Source of the DNA: Hirsutella rhossiliensis
Taxonomy: Eukaryota > Ascomycota > Sordariomycetes > Hypocreales > Ophiocordycipitaceae
Reading direction: 5' to 3'
Assembly: GCF_020360975.1 (NCBI RefSeq)
Contig: NW_025408668.1
Span: forward strand, 1,860,001-1,924,000
DNA: 64,000 nt
Each line of letters begins with the position of its first letter. Positions within the stretch are counted from its first letter, which is position 1. A program made the position numbers and the translations under genes. Positions 34,028 to 45,320 of this stretch are shown here, one piece after another. The notes beneath the pieces were generated by a model. The model worked only from the letters and a program-made list of their open reading frames with translations. It was not told where the DNA came from and did not search any database.

Positions 34028-35794
34028 TCAAATATGCAACAGGTGGGCATTCTTGTCCAGCCAAGCCCCGGCGCCGCTCCGAAAGTCGTCCTTGATGTAG
34101 TCGTTGGACCACGCCCACTTGAACCACAACAGCTCCTGCTTCTCCTTCCACTGCGGCCACTTGGCATAGCTGCCCACGCCAATGTTGGGGTCCAGGTTGT
34201 AGACAAAGTTAAAGTAGTACGTCCGGGTGCTTCGCATCGCGTGGTTGGGCCACACCCCGAAGAAGACCTGCAGCACTTCGGAGCCGTGAAAGGTGCCCAG
34301 GAACGGGGTCCCAAAGTCGTACGACGATAGGTACGACCAAACCGGCATCTGCGGCTTGACCCGCGACAGTTGCTTTAGCAGCACCCGGCGCGAGAGCGTA
34401 AATACCATGTCGCCGAGGATGGCCGCCACGCGCTTGAAGCCGGGGTACAGCTCGTTGAGGAATCCCGTGCGGAACGGACTGCCCTGTAGGATGGCGGGAT
34501 TGTATAGGTCCACGTATTCCTTGAGCTTGTCCCGCGGCGTGGTCTGGAAGAGGTGGTCGGATAAGTAGTCGGCCATGTCGTCGGCCGTCGTCACGTTCCA
34601 CTGGAAGATGGCGAGCAGGGTGCCCTCGTCTTCTTGGTTGCCGATGATCATGGGCACCGCGTGGATCCGGCCGCTCTCGACGAGCCGCTCGGGGCTATCG
34701 GGGAGCACCACGCCGTCGGGGCGCGGCACGTACGAGAGCGCGACCGAGGTGTAAGATAGGAAAGCGGGCACCGAGTTGGCGGCCTTGTGAAAGGTAGCGT
34801 AGTCGAGCTGGCGCAGGCAGTCGAGGCTGTCCGGGGAGCCTTCGCAGCCGGCCTCGCGCACCACCGTGTCGTACACTGCCTGTCCCTTGGGGCAGTCCAT
34901 GGGGTCGGCGGGAGCGACGCCGCCCGAGTTGATGATGGCCCCGCGGAACAGGGGCTTGTCCTTGTAAGTGGCATTGCCTCCGTAAAGGAGCATCTGGTCA
35001 AAGACGGAGATGCCGCCCGACGAGAGGCCCCAGAGCGTCACCTTGTCCGGGTCTCCGCCAAAGGCCTCGATGTTGTCCGCAACCCACTCGAGAGCCATGC
35101 GCTGGTCGAGCAGGCCGATGTTGGCGCTGCCGTCCGCTAGCACCTCCTTGCCAGGCATGAAGCCGAAGCCGGCGACGCGGTGGTTGATGGCGACAAAGAC
35201 AAAGGGCTGGTCCTGGTAAGCGGCCGAGGCGAGCAGGCTGGTGGCGTCGTACAAGTTGCTGCCTCCCAGCTGAAAGGCGCCGCCAAAGATCCAGAAGAGG
35301 ACGGGAAGCTTGTCGCCGGCCTTTGTGCCGGCAGGCCGCTGCACGTTGAGCGTCAGGCAGTCCTCCTGGCCCTGCAGCACCTTGAGAAAGGGCAGGTCGA
35401 GGACCTTTCCAGCGATATTGCTGACAAAGTCCCCGGACTTGGACGAGATGAGCATCTGCGGACAGGCCGGGGCAATGCCCGTGCCGTCGTGGGTGCCAAG
35501 ATCTCCGGAGAACCTCTTGGGCGGCTTCAGGCGCAACGGGCCGACGGGAGGGTCGGCGTAGGGGATGGCGTTGAAGGATTCTGTGTTGAGAAGGGAGCGC
35601 CCAGTGATGGAGCCTACAGAAGGTATGTCGACAGAGACCGTTTTCCAACGCTCCTCGAGGACTTGCGCAGCGGCATCAGGGCCCGGCTGCGGCTCGAGGG
35701 CCGGCTGCGGCTCGACAGCTGGGGCAGCCGGGGCAGCCAGGGTGCCGGAGATGAAAATGCCAGCCAAGGCCGACTGGATCTTGAGGAGCTTCAT
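34028..35794 (-). CDS. Secreted type-B carboxylesterase/lipase
   Basis: Single exon, 588 residues, alpha/beta-hydrolase of the carboxylesterase type-B family (Candida rugosa lipase-like). It would hydrolyse carboxylic esters outside the cell. Residues 1-20 form a signal peptide (MKLLKIQSALAGIFISGTLA), followed by a Pro/Ala-rich spacer. The oxyanion-hole motif is WIFGGAFQLGG (about 168-178), and EDCLTLNV is the family's second signature. The nucleophile Ser is in GLSSGG (about 258; many members have GESAGG), the acid is Glu near 390 in NQEDEGT, and the His is near 503 in GTFHGSEV, so the triad is complete. No lid or substrate type can be told with confidence. It stands alone with no linked pathway genes. 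Confidence 0.93.
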   Translation of the reverse strand: MKLLKIQSALAGIFISGTLAAPAAPAVEPQPALEPQPGPDAAAQVLEERWKTVSVDIPSVGSITGRSLLNTESFNAIPYADPPVGPLRLKPPKRFSGDLGTHDGTGIAPACPQMLISSKSGDFVSNIAGKVLDLPFLKVLQGQEDCLTLNVQRPAGTKAGDKLPVLFWIFGGAFQLGGSNLYDATSLLASAAYQDQPFVFVAINHRVAGFGFMPGKEVLADGSANIGLLDQRMALEWVADNIEAFGGDPDKVTLWGLSSGGISVFDQMLLYGGNATYKDKPLFRGAIINSGGVAPADPMDCPKGQAVYDTVVREAGCEGSPDSLDCLRQLDYATFHKAANSVPAFLSYTSVALSYVPRPDGVVLPDSPERLVESGRIHAVPMIIGNQEDEGTLLAIFQWNVTTADDMADYLSDHLFQTTPRDKLKEYVDLYNPAILQGSPFRTGFLNELYPGFKRVAAILGDMVFTLSRRVLLKQLSRVKPQMPVWSYLSSYDFGTPFLGTFHGSEVLQVFFGVWPNHAMRSTRTYYFNFVYNLDPNIGVGSYAKWPQWKEKQELLWFKWAWSNDYIKDDFRSGAGAWLDKNAHLLHI

Positions 35795-37659
35795 GATGGC
35801 CGTAGTGGAAAAGACAGTTCAGGGACGAAGAATGAGTGGCCCGCGGTTGGTGACTGCTGCGGCCGGGTGGCGGCAGCCAAACAAGCAGTGTCTAGCTCGC
35901 GTTGCCGACCAGCAGGGAGCAGCTGCCCCGAAAGAAGGAATGGAAGAAGCCCAGAAGGCTCCGGTCGTGAAAGGAGAGAAACAAGTTGGTCACGAAGTCC
36001 CTGCGCACAGAGAAAGTCCGAGAGAAGGGGAGGGTAGGGGCTTAATATAGCCTCATCGGACCATGAGGCTCTGACACTCGGCCGAACATGCGGTTGCCTC
36101 TCTGAGTCGCCATGCGTCTATTCCATGTTCCTCGGCACCGTACAGGTGATGAATATCCAGACCTTGCAGGTATCCCCTGCAGGCGCGTCGAAGCCGACAC
36201 ACACAAAGACGCCGAACACGGCGACATGCCACGAGCCGCACGCAACAGAGTGACAGTGAGGAGGAACGGCAGAGTCCAATCGACACCCCGGAGAGGTGAA
36301 ATGAGCCGGCTCGGGCACGAAGACAACTGCCAGATCAAGCCAAGGGCGGTTCTTTTGCCGCCTGAAAGCCGAGGGCCGCTCGCTCCGTGGAAATATGTAC
36401 GTGAACTGGCGGCGGGTCGGGCTGCAGGGCGACGCGGATCATCAAGTCCGGAGCCCCGGAATCTCCACACGGGGCGGGCGGGCATGGCTGCGTCGAGGTA
36501 CGACTGGGCATGAAGTTTCGTCGTGCAAGTCCAAGGGATATCGCCGTCTCCTGATCTTGTAGTCGTCTGCTCGCCTTCGCCAGCCGAGGTGGGCAGACTC
36601 TGCGGAGATGAGCGCAGAGAGCAGAGAGTAGGGACCGCTCCTCACACGTTCGGCAGTGGTGTGAGCACACCGGCGAGGGAGAAACCGCAGCGGCCGAGTC
36701 ACCACCGCTGAGGCTGAAACTAGGCGAGGGACGTGATAAGAAAAGGGGATCGGGGTGGTAGCGAGTGCCTCGGAGTAAACACGACAACGTGGGAAGGAAC
36801 CCAATGCCGTCATACTCGGGATGTTCCTGCCAGGTACGGGCGGATACTCTCCATGCATGATCTCCGGCGCCCCGTATCGGTAATCTCCGCCTTCCCCGGA
36901 CCGGAGCACGTCCCGTTTCGGCAGCAACGGCCCGTCCGGGACGATCCGCCCACGATCCGGACCGCCGATGCTGTTGTCGGCAGGCCATTCAACGATGCAA
37001 GAATGGCAGCCATAAACCGCTGCTGGCCCGGTTGGCCGGCAAAGACAAGATCTGCCATTCATTCAATGCCAAGAGAACCCGTGCTCGCTTGCCTGTGCCA
37101 TTTCGTCATGCGTCAAGCCTACCTGCGTCTACATACACACTGCATGCTGCACCCCGAGATGAACCATTCCGGCAAAGCTTCTTTCCCCCCATGCATTTCC
37201 GTTTGTCAATACTGCAACGGCGGATGGTCACTTCCCGGCCCGTAATCTCGCTTTCGGCAAGCTTGCGGTTCATGAGCACAGGGGGAGAAGAAGACGCGGC
37301 GGCATCCGTAGTCGCTGTCACGGGAGGCATAGACGCCAGTGGTATGATGCCAGTCTCTGGCCAGGCACGGGTCGGGTTGCCCGATGTGCCATCCTGACGT
37401 TGTACTCTGCCATATCGCAGCCGCCAAGTCCCCATTTCACATGCTACAGTCGCGCCGGCCGCAGTAGTAGATGCTTTCGAACCTCTTCCTTCTACCATCA
37501 GAAACATCGGGCCTCCGACCCAGGACCTGAAGCTCCGGACTGGCCTGTGCTGCTGTAAGGAGTGGCATCTCCACGTCGTATCGGTCAACTTCACGTCGTC
37601 TACGTAAAAGCCCCGGAGCCCTTGATACCCTGCCCCATCTGCCAAGCAAGGGGGTGTAC
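35795..37659. other. Intergenic region, GC-rich part
   Basis: Carboxylesterase promoter and further noncoding DNA. Frames on both strands are short and unrecognised. It borders an abrupt AT-rich patch at about 37660. Confidence 0.5.
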
Positions 37660-37930
37660 GGGCCACTATAGATGAGTTTCGAGAGTCATCCTAACTAAAG
37701 AATTGAAATTGTGTTTCCGTAGCAAAGAATTTACATAATATATATTCCAAGTAATATTCTCTCTCTCTCTCTGACACATGTATCTATATATATATATATT
37801 ACATATTATGGAACATACTCCTAAATTAAGATTCTCTCTATAATGGTAGGAGATTCTCATACTTGTCTCATACTGCTAGAGCAGAGAAAGGATTTATAAT
37901 ACGCGCTAATAACACCTCCACTAGGGGTGC
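37660..37930. repeat. AT-rich patch with CT and TA microsatellites
   Basis: Base composition changes sharply from GC-rich to AT-rich. It holds a CT run (about 37758-37772) followed by a TA run (about 37784-37799) and many TATA/ATAT steps. This marks the left edge of the NLR island and could be a decayed, RIP-affected repeat. Confidence 0.55.
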
Positions 37931-38090
37931 CCCTATTTTGCCTGGTGTCCAGGGATGAGCAGAGGGATGTGCCGCAGCCGATAACTCCCACCAACGCCCC
38001 AGGAGCTAGAGAAGCGCTCCTCCGATAGGCCCCACGCTTCCAGGGCCTCTTTGGACAAAACAGCTGCTCACGGTGGTTGAGAGCGCCTGG

Positions 38091-39303
38091 CTAGGGCGTG
38101 GAAGCAGTCGATGGGGTCGCCACTCCGCCCCTCATGCACGAGTTGCACTGGCTGTTGCATCGATACCCCCGTACCAGGGGTCGGGCCTGCGCACAAGACC
38201 CGCCGGCACGGGCTGCCCAACTCTCGATAAGCTGATGCCTCCCACCGCTCAAAATCCATAAGTGGGTAGACCAAGTCATGATAGATCCAGGTTCGAAAGA
38301 AGCCGTGTCGGCCAGCTTCCAGCAGTCGGAAACCACTTCAGCATAAGCGAAGAGGGGTCCTAGCCTGGTCACACGCATAAAATATCCGTTGCGTTCCAGG
38401 TCCCACGCTGCGTCATTAACGTCACTTATAGTGCGCGACATGGCGTATCCCGTCACCATGGCTTCGACATCGGGACGGAAGACCCAACGGTGCCGGAGTC
38501 AAAGTACTGGACGACTAAGTTAGCTCAGTGTCGCTGTTGGTAATGAAATAACGTTATCCAGTAAGCGGTATTGAAGCGGACAGCGCCTCGAGTGCTGATT
38601 TGTATTTTAGGTAGGTTGCTGTCAGAGTAGCAATCGAAGCGAACCCTCTGAAGGAGGTGTCGACAGCACAAGCTGCCAGGGCATTGCCAATCTCCCTGAC
38701 AAAATCTCGACCATCATATCCGTGCGTCTCAACAGTCACCTGGTCGATCTTGTACTCCAGGTAGAAGGTGCAATCACACAAGGCTAAAAGACCAACGAGG
38801 TCCTCGTGAACTGGGGTCGCCAACTGGGTAATCAGGCCCGCCCCGTCGCGGAAGGGAGCAGCTGCCTCTGCGAAGTCATTGCTAGGGCGCGGGAATGGTT
38901 TTCACTGCGCTGGCAACGCGATGCCCCGGCGCTGCGGCGTGAACTTGTCCCGGCAGAGCTCTGATATTTCCGGGAGTCCTCCCACCACTGAGGGTACTCT
39001 CAGGCTAGGGAGTAGATCGCTCCGCAAGGCAGACGCGGCAACATATGCTATGAGGTCGAACTTGCCCAGGCGAGCCAGAGCCAGCTGCGTCGAGGCTGTT
39101 GCTCGAATCTCGTCGACCACGCGCAAGGTAGATGCGATGGGTTTAAAGTAAGACATTGACTGGGCGCCATTTGCACATCTAGAGAGGGCGCTCTGCGCCA
39201 GACCGCAACACGTCTCACGCCACTCTACAGGTTCGGACAGAACACGCAGTAGGAGTCCCGGGCACGCATTGTCTTTCATCAGTCGATTGGCAGCGATAGC
39301 TTC
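38091..39303 (-). pseudogene. Decayed gene remnant of unknown family
   Basis: On the minus strand, a frame from 39303 (after an acceptor-like TCTATAG) runs in protein-like text (MKDNACPGLLLRVLSEPVEW, KFDLIAYVAASALRSDLLPS) to a TGA at 38900. It stays open in the same frame after the TGA (FAEAAAPFRDGAGLITQLAT, then LVGLLALCDCTFYLEYKIDQ) to a TAA at 38554. A further fragment in another register follows (WVFRPDVEAMVTGYAMSRTI, NGYFMRVTRLGPLFAYAEVV) from about 38500 to 38280. The amino-acid texture and the conserved frame across the single TGA suggest one former gene with a nonsense change and later frame damage. A 24-nt intron across the TGA is too short to be real. I do not recognise the family. 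Confidence 0.5.
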
Positions 39304-40154
39304 CTATAGAGGTAGCAAGAGATACGACGGGTTTCCCGGCAACGGCCAGAAACAAAAGGGTAAAAAGCTTAGAAGAGGATTTTCTTTATTAATTAGGATG
39401 CTAGAAGGATATAAAGGGGAGCATTGGATGAATAAAAGGAAGGAGAACATAGGCATATAACAATTAACTTTCTGTCGTCATTATTGCCCTTTAAAGAATC
39501 AAACAACTTTGCCCTGCCTGTCCAACCCCTTACTGCCAATTTCCCCTTGGTGCATTCATATGCACTCTCTGTATCTCTCTTCGCGAGAGAAATGCTTCCT
39601 CTATTAAAGGATGGACCGCCCTTTTCGGAGGGCATTTTGCGAAGCGCCGGAGGGGGACGTTTTCCCCCACCATATATGAGCCCTCAAGGCAGCATGATTT
39701 CTTAATACGAGCATCAAAAGTGTACTCCGTGTAATTACAGTGGCTCTTCTATATCCTTGCTGCCGTAATTTCTCGTACAACGTACAATCATCGACTTTCC
39801 TCAGACCTCCTAGTAACATTATCCCGTGTCTGTGTACAGTACATGTCGGTCAGCACGCCCCCTGTCGGGCGCCGGCGAGTGAGAAGACGAGGCTTTCATT
39901 AGACCCAAAACACTGCCTTGATGTCTGCGGGGATGGAGTGAGGCTGAGTGAGGCGGCAACTTCTATCCGGACTGTTAATTCTCTCTCGAGTCTTCACGCC
40001 AGTCACGCTACGGTGGTGAGCGCTGAGGTGGTGATATCGGCCTCTTCGGCAGACGCTCAAGGCTCGGCATCATCGCAGTCGTCGAGGGCTACAGTACATG
40101 CGGCATCGACCATAACAGACAGGCAGTCTCGTGGAGAGCCGCCGGCTACCCGCC
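39304..40154. other. NLR upstream region with AT-rich segment
   Basis: 39340-39830 is relatively AT-rich with no gene. The left copy of the NLR-flanking direct repeat (39788-39875) and a GTACAGTAC motif (39834-39842) lie in the presumed NLR promoter. Confidence 0.5.
39788..39875 (+). repeat. Left copy of the direct repeat flanking the NLR gene
   Basis: This segment aligns in the same orientation with 44054-44133. Shared landmarks in order are CATC-ACT-CCTC-AGACC, AT-AT-CGTGTC, the 15-base block ATGTCGGTCAGCA plus one transition, and GCCCCC. Many mismatches are C/T transitions and there are small gaps. Confidence 0.7.
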
Positions 40155-43100
40155 ATGGCTACGCAAACAGCCACCAGACTCCATAGCCACAATTCCTACA
40201 CCGTTGGCTGGATATGCGCGCTACCAAAGGAGCAAACTGCTGCGACCGTCATGCTAGACCACGTACACCCAGAACTCCCCAATCCACCGAACGACGCCAA
40301 CATATACACCCTGGGATCCATCGGCGCCCACGATGTCGTTATAGCCTGTCTCCCAAAGGGCAAGTACGGCACCATCTCGGCCGCCACGGTCGCCACCCGG
40401 ATGGTCGACACGTTTCCGTCCATCAGGTTCGGCCTCATGGTTGGCATCGGCGGCGGAGTTCCGCCCAAGGTTCGCCTCGGCGATGTCGTCGTCAGCTGCC
40501 CGGTCGATCAGTATCCCGGGGTGATTCAGTGGGACCTAGGGAAAGCCGAAGAGGGTGGGAGGTTCAAGAGGACCGGCGCGCTAAATAATCCGCCACTCGC
40601 TCTGCTGACAGCATTGACCAAGCTGGAGACGAAGCATGAGTTGCAGGGATCTCGAATACCAGAGTATCTCGACGACCTGAGGGACAACTGGCCCTCCCTC
40701 GTGCCCAAGTACATTGGGTCTGCTTCATTACGGGATCCGGAGGATTTCCATGGCATGTATAACACGTATGTGCTCAAGATGTTATGGAACGCCATCTTGT
40801 TTATTCTAGGGTTCATCTTCGGCCAGCCAGACATTAGAACGAGACCCACGACCAAGGAGAGCACTGCAGTCCACCGTGGCCCGCAGGTTCATTATGGACT
40901 CATCGCCTCGGGTAACCAAGTCATCAAAGACGCCAGGCTACGCGACGTCCTAGATAACAGCCTCGGCGGCAACGTCTTATGCGTCGAGATGGAGGCGGCG
41001 GGTCTTATGGACAACTTCCCCTGCATTGTCATCCGAGGCATTTGCGACTACGCCGACTCGCATAAGAACAAGGATTGGCAAGAGCATGCGGCAGCCGTGG
41101 CCGCAGCGTTTGCAAAGGAGCTTCTCTCAATGGTGCCAACGCAGGAAGTCGAGCGGATGCCTGCTATTGAACGTATGTAAGGGACATGTGGCTTTTAACC
41201 TGGACCGTCGCCGCTTTCTTCATCACATCGTGCACTTGGCGTGGGAAATACGAGAGGGAAACCGACCTCGACTGTCACTTGTGCACATCACTAACACGCG
41301 ACAGTATTATCGGGAATTGATAAGAAACTCGACACTGTTTCCAACGTCGTTGGAAAGATTTGTTCTCGGCAGCATGATAAAGAGCATCAAGCTATTCTCG
41401 ACTGGCTCACTCCGACTGATTACGCCCCCCAGCAGAGCGACAATCTCGGGAGAAGAAAGCCTGGAACTGGGCAATGGCTTCTCGATTCAAAAGTGTTCCA
41501 CAACTGGCTCAACAGCCGGGGCCAGACGCTCTTCTGTCCGGGCATTCCAGGTGCTGGAAAAACGATTATCACATCAGCCGTCGTCGACAAGCTGCAGTCC
41601 CTATACCAGGAAGATGACAACGTCGGCGTTGCATACGTTTATTGCAACTTTCGGCACCAAGAGGTGCAGACGGCCATGGACTTTGTTGCAAGCTTGCTAA
41701 AGCAGCTGACTCAAGGCCAAGCCGTTTTCCCTGACGTTGTGGAATCGCTCCACGCAAAATGCAAGGAGAGGCGGTCACGGCCATCGTTTGAAGACATTTC
41801 AAGCGCCCTCCAGTCCGTGACCGCACTTTACTCGAGAGTCTTTATACTTGTCGATGCTCTTGACGAATCTCATGCGACAAACGGCACGCGTGCGAAACTT
41901 TTCCACGAGCTCAGTCAACTTAAAGCCAAGTCTGCGACCAACATCTTTGCGACCTCGAGATTTATTCCGGAAATAAGCAACGAGTTTACCGAAAGCATTG
42001 TTCAGGAGATCCGGGCTACGGAAGAAGATGTACGCATATATCTTCAGGACGACCTGGTACGGTTGCCGACTTTCGTTCGTAACTCCCCCAGTCTCCAAGA
42101 GAGAATCAAGCGAGAAATAGTGTCATCTGTCCAGGGAATGTAAGCGGACTCTCTCTTATGATGACCAGGGCGCTCACGTGTCTAGGTTCCTTCTCGCCAA
42201 TCTACATCTCGACTCTCTTACCGACAAGACGTCGGTCAAGGCTGTCCGCTCGGCCCTCGCAGCGCTGCCCAAGGGATCGGGGGCGTACGACGAGGCGTAC
42301 GAGGAGGCCATGAAGCGAGTCGAGACGCAGCCGTCAGGCTATCGAGCTCTCGCCAAACAGGTTCTAGCATGGATCGTCTGTGCAAAGCGGCCGCTGACGA
42401 CGGTGGAGCTTCGGCACGCTCTCGCCGTGGAACTTGATCAGACGAGGCTCGACCTAGACGCGTTTCCGGACATTGAAATCATGGTTTCGGTGTGCGCCGG
42501 GCTCGTCACCGTCGATGAACAAAGCAACATTTTCCGGTTGGTCCACTATACAACACAACAATACTTTGAGAAGATCAGCACGCGTCAAACTTGGCTCCCA
42601 AACGCGGAGCGGAACATTACAGCTACTTGCCTCACATATCTCTTGTTCGATGAGTTCGAGAGCGGGCCTTGCCGGTCGTACGCTGAGTTTGCGAGTCGAC
42701 TCACGTCACATGCTCTCTACGACTACGTGGCCCAAAGATGGGGAGACCATGCCCGTGAGGCCGGGACTCTGCCCAAGAAGGTCATGCAATTCTTGCGGCA
42801 CCACTCCAAGATGGGCGCTGCATGTCAAGCACTAATCATCGGCAATGAAGGCTTGTGGCGACTGAGGGATCTTGACGAAGTTTATGGACTGCCCCCCTTG
42901 CAGTTGTCAGCTTTTTTCGGAATCAACGAAGCCGCAGACACTCTTGTTGATTCCGGGGAGGGAATTGACTCGACCGACACGTGCGGTCGGACGCCGCTCT
43001 TCTATGCCGCAGCCGGAGGACACGCCCGCACAGTCGAACTGTTGGTGGAAAGAGGTGCGCGCGTCAACTTGGAGGATCAGCGTGGCATGACGCCTCTTTC

Positions 43101-44019
43101 CGAGGCGGCACTCAACGGCCACGTAAGCATTGCCAAGTGCTTGCTCGACAGAGGTGCTCAGCTCGAGGCGCAAGATGAAGAGAAACGGACGCCACTGTGG
43201 TTCGCATTATCACACGGGGCGGTGGCACAGCTGCTACTCGACCACGGTGCCAACATAAACTCGGAAGACCGTTGTGGGCAGACACCCTTGTTTTGGGCCT
43301 TGAAAAAGGGAGACTTGTCCACGGTTAGGCTACTTGTCAGGAATGGCGCCGATCTCGAGCTCCAGGATCCCCTCGCCCATCGAACCCCGCTGGCCATGGC
43401 AGCTGAGAATGGGTGGACGGCCATTGTCGACATCTTGCTCACGCACTATGCGGGCCTTGTCATGGCCGCCAGGGATCAAGCTGAGCGTACTGGAGCAGCT
43501 CAGACTACATATACGAGCATCATGTCTCGGAAACAAAATGGCCACAATTTACTGACCTCGGCCGCAAAGAATGGGCAAGACTCGATGGTTCGTCTGCTGC
43601 TGGAACGCGGTGCCGACATCGAGTCGACCTGTCAAGAGGGCTACACTGCCACCGAGCTCGCTGCTTACCGAGGACACCAATCAACGGCAGAGCTGCTGCT
43701 TGACCACGCCGAGCCGCAGAAGCATGACCGCAAGAACATACGGCTCTATTGCGCCGTTCGGTTCGGCCAATGCGACGTGGCCAAACGGCTCCTCTCGGAA
43801 GGTGGCGTCGACGCACATTACCGGGACGAGGACGGTCGAACACTGTTATCTTGGGCCGTAGAGAATGATCTCGGACAAGTCGTAAGCTTGCTTCTTGCCA
43901 AGAGCAAAATGACGCTGAATCTAGGGGATCGACATGGCCGATCGCCGTTTTGGTTTGCTGCCCGGAATGGTCACAAGGAACTAAAGCTGCTGCTGGCATC
44001 GCAGGGGGGAACTCTGTAA
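40155..44019 (+). CDS. Fungal NOD-like receptor: nucleoside-phosphorylase-like, NACHT and ankyrin domains
   Basis: STAND-class signalling ATPase of the type tied to heterokaryon incompatibility and innate-immunity-like responses in fungi. Exons 40155-41172, 41305-42139 and 42186-44019 give 1228 residues. Residues about 15-330 are a PNP_UDP-type domain (YTVGWICALPKEQTAA, GLMVGIGGGVPP, VHYGLIASGNQVIKD, MEAAGLMDNFPCIVIRGICD). A linker (LLSGIDKKLDTVSNVVG) leads to the NACHT domain, with Walker A GIPGAGKT at 419-426 and Walker B VFILVDALDE at about 518-527. The conserved QGMFLLANLHLDSL spans the second junction, and a winged-helix-type HYTTQQYF motif follows near 740. About ten ankyrin repeats fill residues 855-1228. 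The gene sits in an AT-rich island between diverged direct repeats. One part of the PNP domain (about 200-225) is odd and hydrophobic. The start has a good context (ccgccATGg). Confidence 0.9.
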
Positions 44020-44622
44020 GTCGATATATGCGAAGCACCAATCCACGCTGCAGCCATCAACTCCTCTTAGACCCTAAGTGAGATAATTTCGTGTCCGTAT
44101 ATATGTCGGTCAGCATAGCCCCCATCGTGCGGCGGTCCTCTCCAAAGTAACCTCACAGCCGTATATGCCTGCGACACACGGCGCCGCGGCCACTCGCCTA
44201 GATGATTCATACATATAAGTACCCTCTTTATATTCTTATGGTAGAATGGAATCTTCTAAATCCTCCGGTCTAAGTCTAAAAAAGTTAAGTTCACGTAAAT
44301 TCGCGTCGTCGTAGACTTTTTATTCGTCGTCCTAGCTAAAAGCTCTCTATAGTTAAAGTTCGAAATATAGGGGGAAATATCCGGCGAATTCCCAGTCTAT
44401 AATTCCAATAATCTAAAAAGTATTAGGGCAGATAAAGATATTCTGAGGTCTAAGGTCGTTATGGCAAAGTACGAAATAGTCGGTTTCCGACGTTATTCGT
44501 TCCCAAGACCGTCTATCGCGATATTATACACGCTGCGGGGGGGATACCGGAAGACTTAGGTCGACGCTTCCAATGTAATTTCGACGAAGCAGACGAAGCT
44601 ACGGAAGTATGAAGCTTTCCAT
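44020..44622. other. AT-rich gene-free region right of the NLR
   Basis: It contains the right copy of the direct repeat (44054-44133), then about 44210-44600 of AT-rich sequence full of CTA, TAA and CGTCGT steps. The look is of a mutated repeat relic. No open frame of note. Confidence 0.5.
44054..44133 (+). repeat. Right copy of the direct repeat flanking the NLR gene
   Basis: Same orientation as 39788-39875, starting about 35 bp after the NLR stop codon. It lacks four bases at the GTACAG step of the left copy and differs mainly by transitions. Confidence 0.7.
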
Positions 44623-45006
44623 CTAGTCATCAATGGCAGCGACCGCGGCTGGCCGAGAGACTGCATCTACTTCCTCGAGGAGTACCCCGGTCGTGATCCG
44701 TTTCGTCTCGAGGTAGACAAGCCCATCCATCGTGTAGAGCCGGCATGTCGGCACCGGTATGGTGGTGTTTTCGCGAAGGAACTGAATCGATGCGGCTTCG
44801 TTTAGCAATCGCTCCTTCGCCCAGAACGGCCGAAGAATGTCGCCATTTGGGCGACGAAGTAGCTCTTCATCACCAAGCTTCCTCTTGACAACTTTGTCGT
44901 CGTACATGGTAACGCAGCGCTCCCAAGTCTTCCATGTTTTCGACGGGACGGTGTCTGCATATCCGTTCTCCCTCTTCTCCCCTGCGCGTTGACGGAGCTT
45001 GGGATG
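44623..45006 (-). pseudogene. N-terminal remnant of an APH-like / aminoglycoside-phosphotransferase-fold kinase
   Basis: From an acceptor-like CCTAG at 45007 the minus strand is open for about 127 codons to a TAG at 44623. The text KTWKTWERCVTMYDDKVVKR, then KERLLNEAASIQFLREN, TTIPVPTCRLYT and GLVYLETKRITTGVLLEEVD matches the N-lobe of fungal APH-family proteins (nucleotide-binding Lys region, helix C and the IPVP turn). It stops before the catalytic HGD and DFG-like motifs, and AT-rich DNA follows, so it is a truncated remnant unable to act as a full kinase. Its first exon was not identified. Family-level identification is from memory of the pattern. Confidence 0.55.
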
Positions 45007-45320
45007 CTAGGAAGCGGCTGGGATTTGAAACTGGAGTTGGCTGCAATGAGGAGAAGCAAGGTGTCGGGGCCAATTAGGCGGCAATCTGGTGGGCTGCGTA
45101 GGCAAAGTACTTTCTTGGCTGCTTATGTGTATAGGCTCATCGACTTATTGAATTACCAGAATCAAGTACTTGATGACGGCAAGCAACAACACCATGATGG
45201 ATGCCTTGCGTACACACACTGTCAATCATGCCGGCGCAGGTCATTGTGTGTTGGGGTGGGGGGATAGCTGCATCAGTCTCGGTGGCTAATTACTGTACAT
45301 ACAGACAACCTCAAGGATAG
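45007..45320. other. Short intergenic stretch before the SRPK-like kinase
   Basis: About 0.3 kb that should contain the start of the kinase gene. A possible acceptor (TTACTGTACATACAG, ending 45304) precedes APYPVGN-type text in a different frame from the glycine loop. No intact first exon was found. Confidence 0.35.

Noticed and set aside
38876..38899. 24-nt intron removing the TGA in the decayed gene
   Set aside because: It is far below the shortest fungal introns; a nonsense change is simpler.
40766..40809. Candidate 44-bp intron inside NLR exon 1
   Set aside because: Splicing it changes phase and reaches a TAG within ten codons, while reading through keeps the conserved VHYGLIASG frame.
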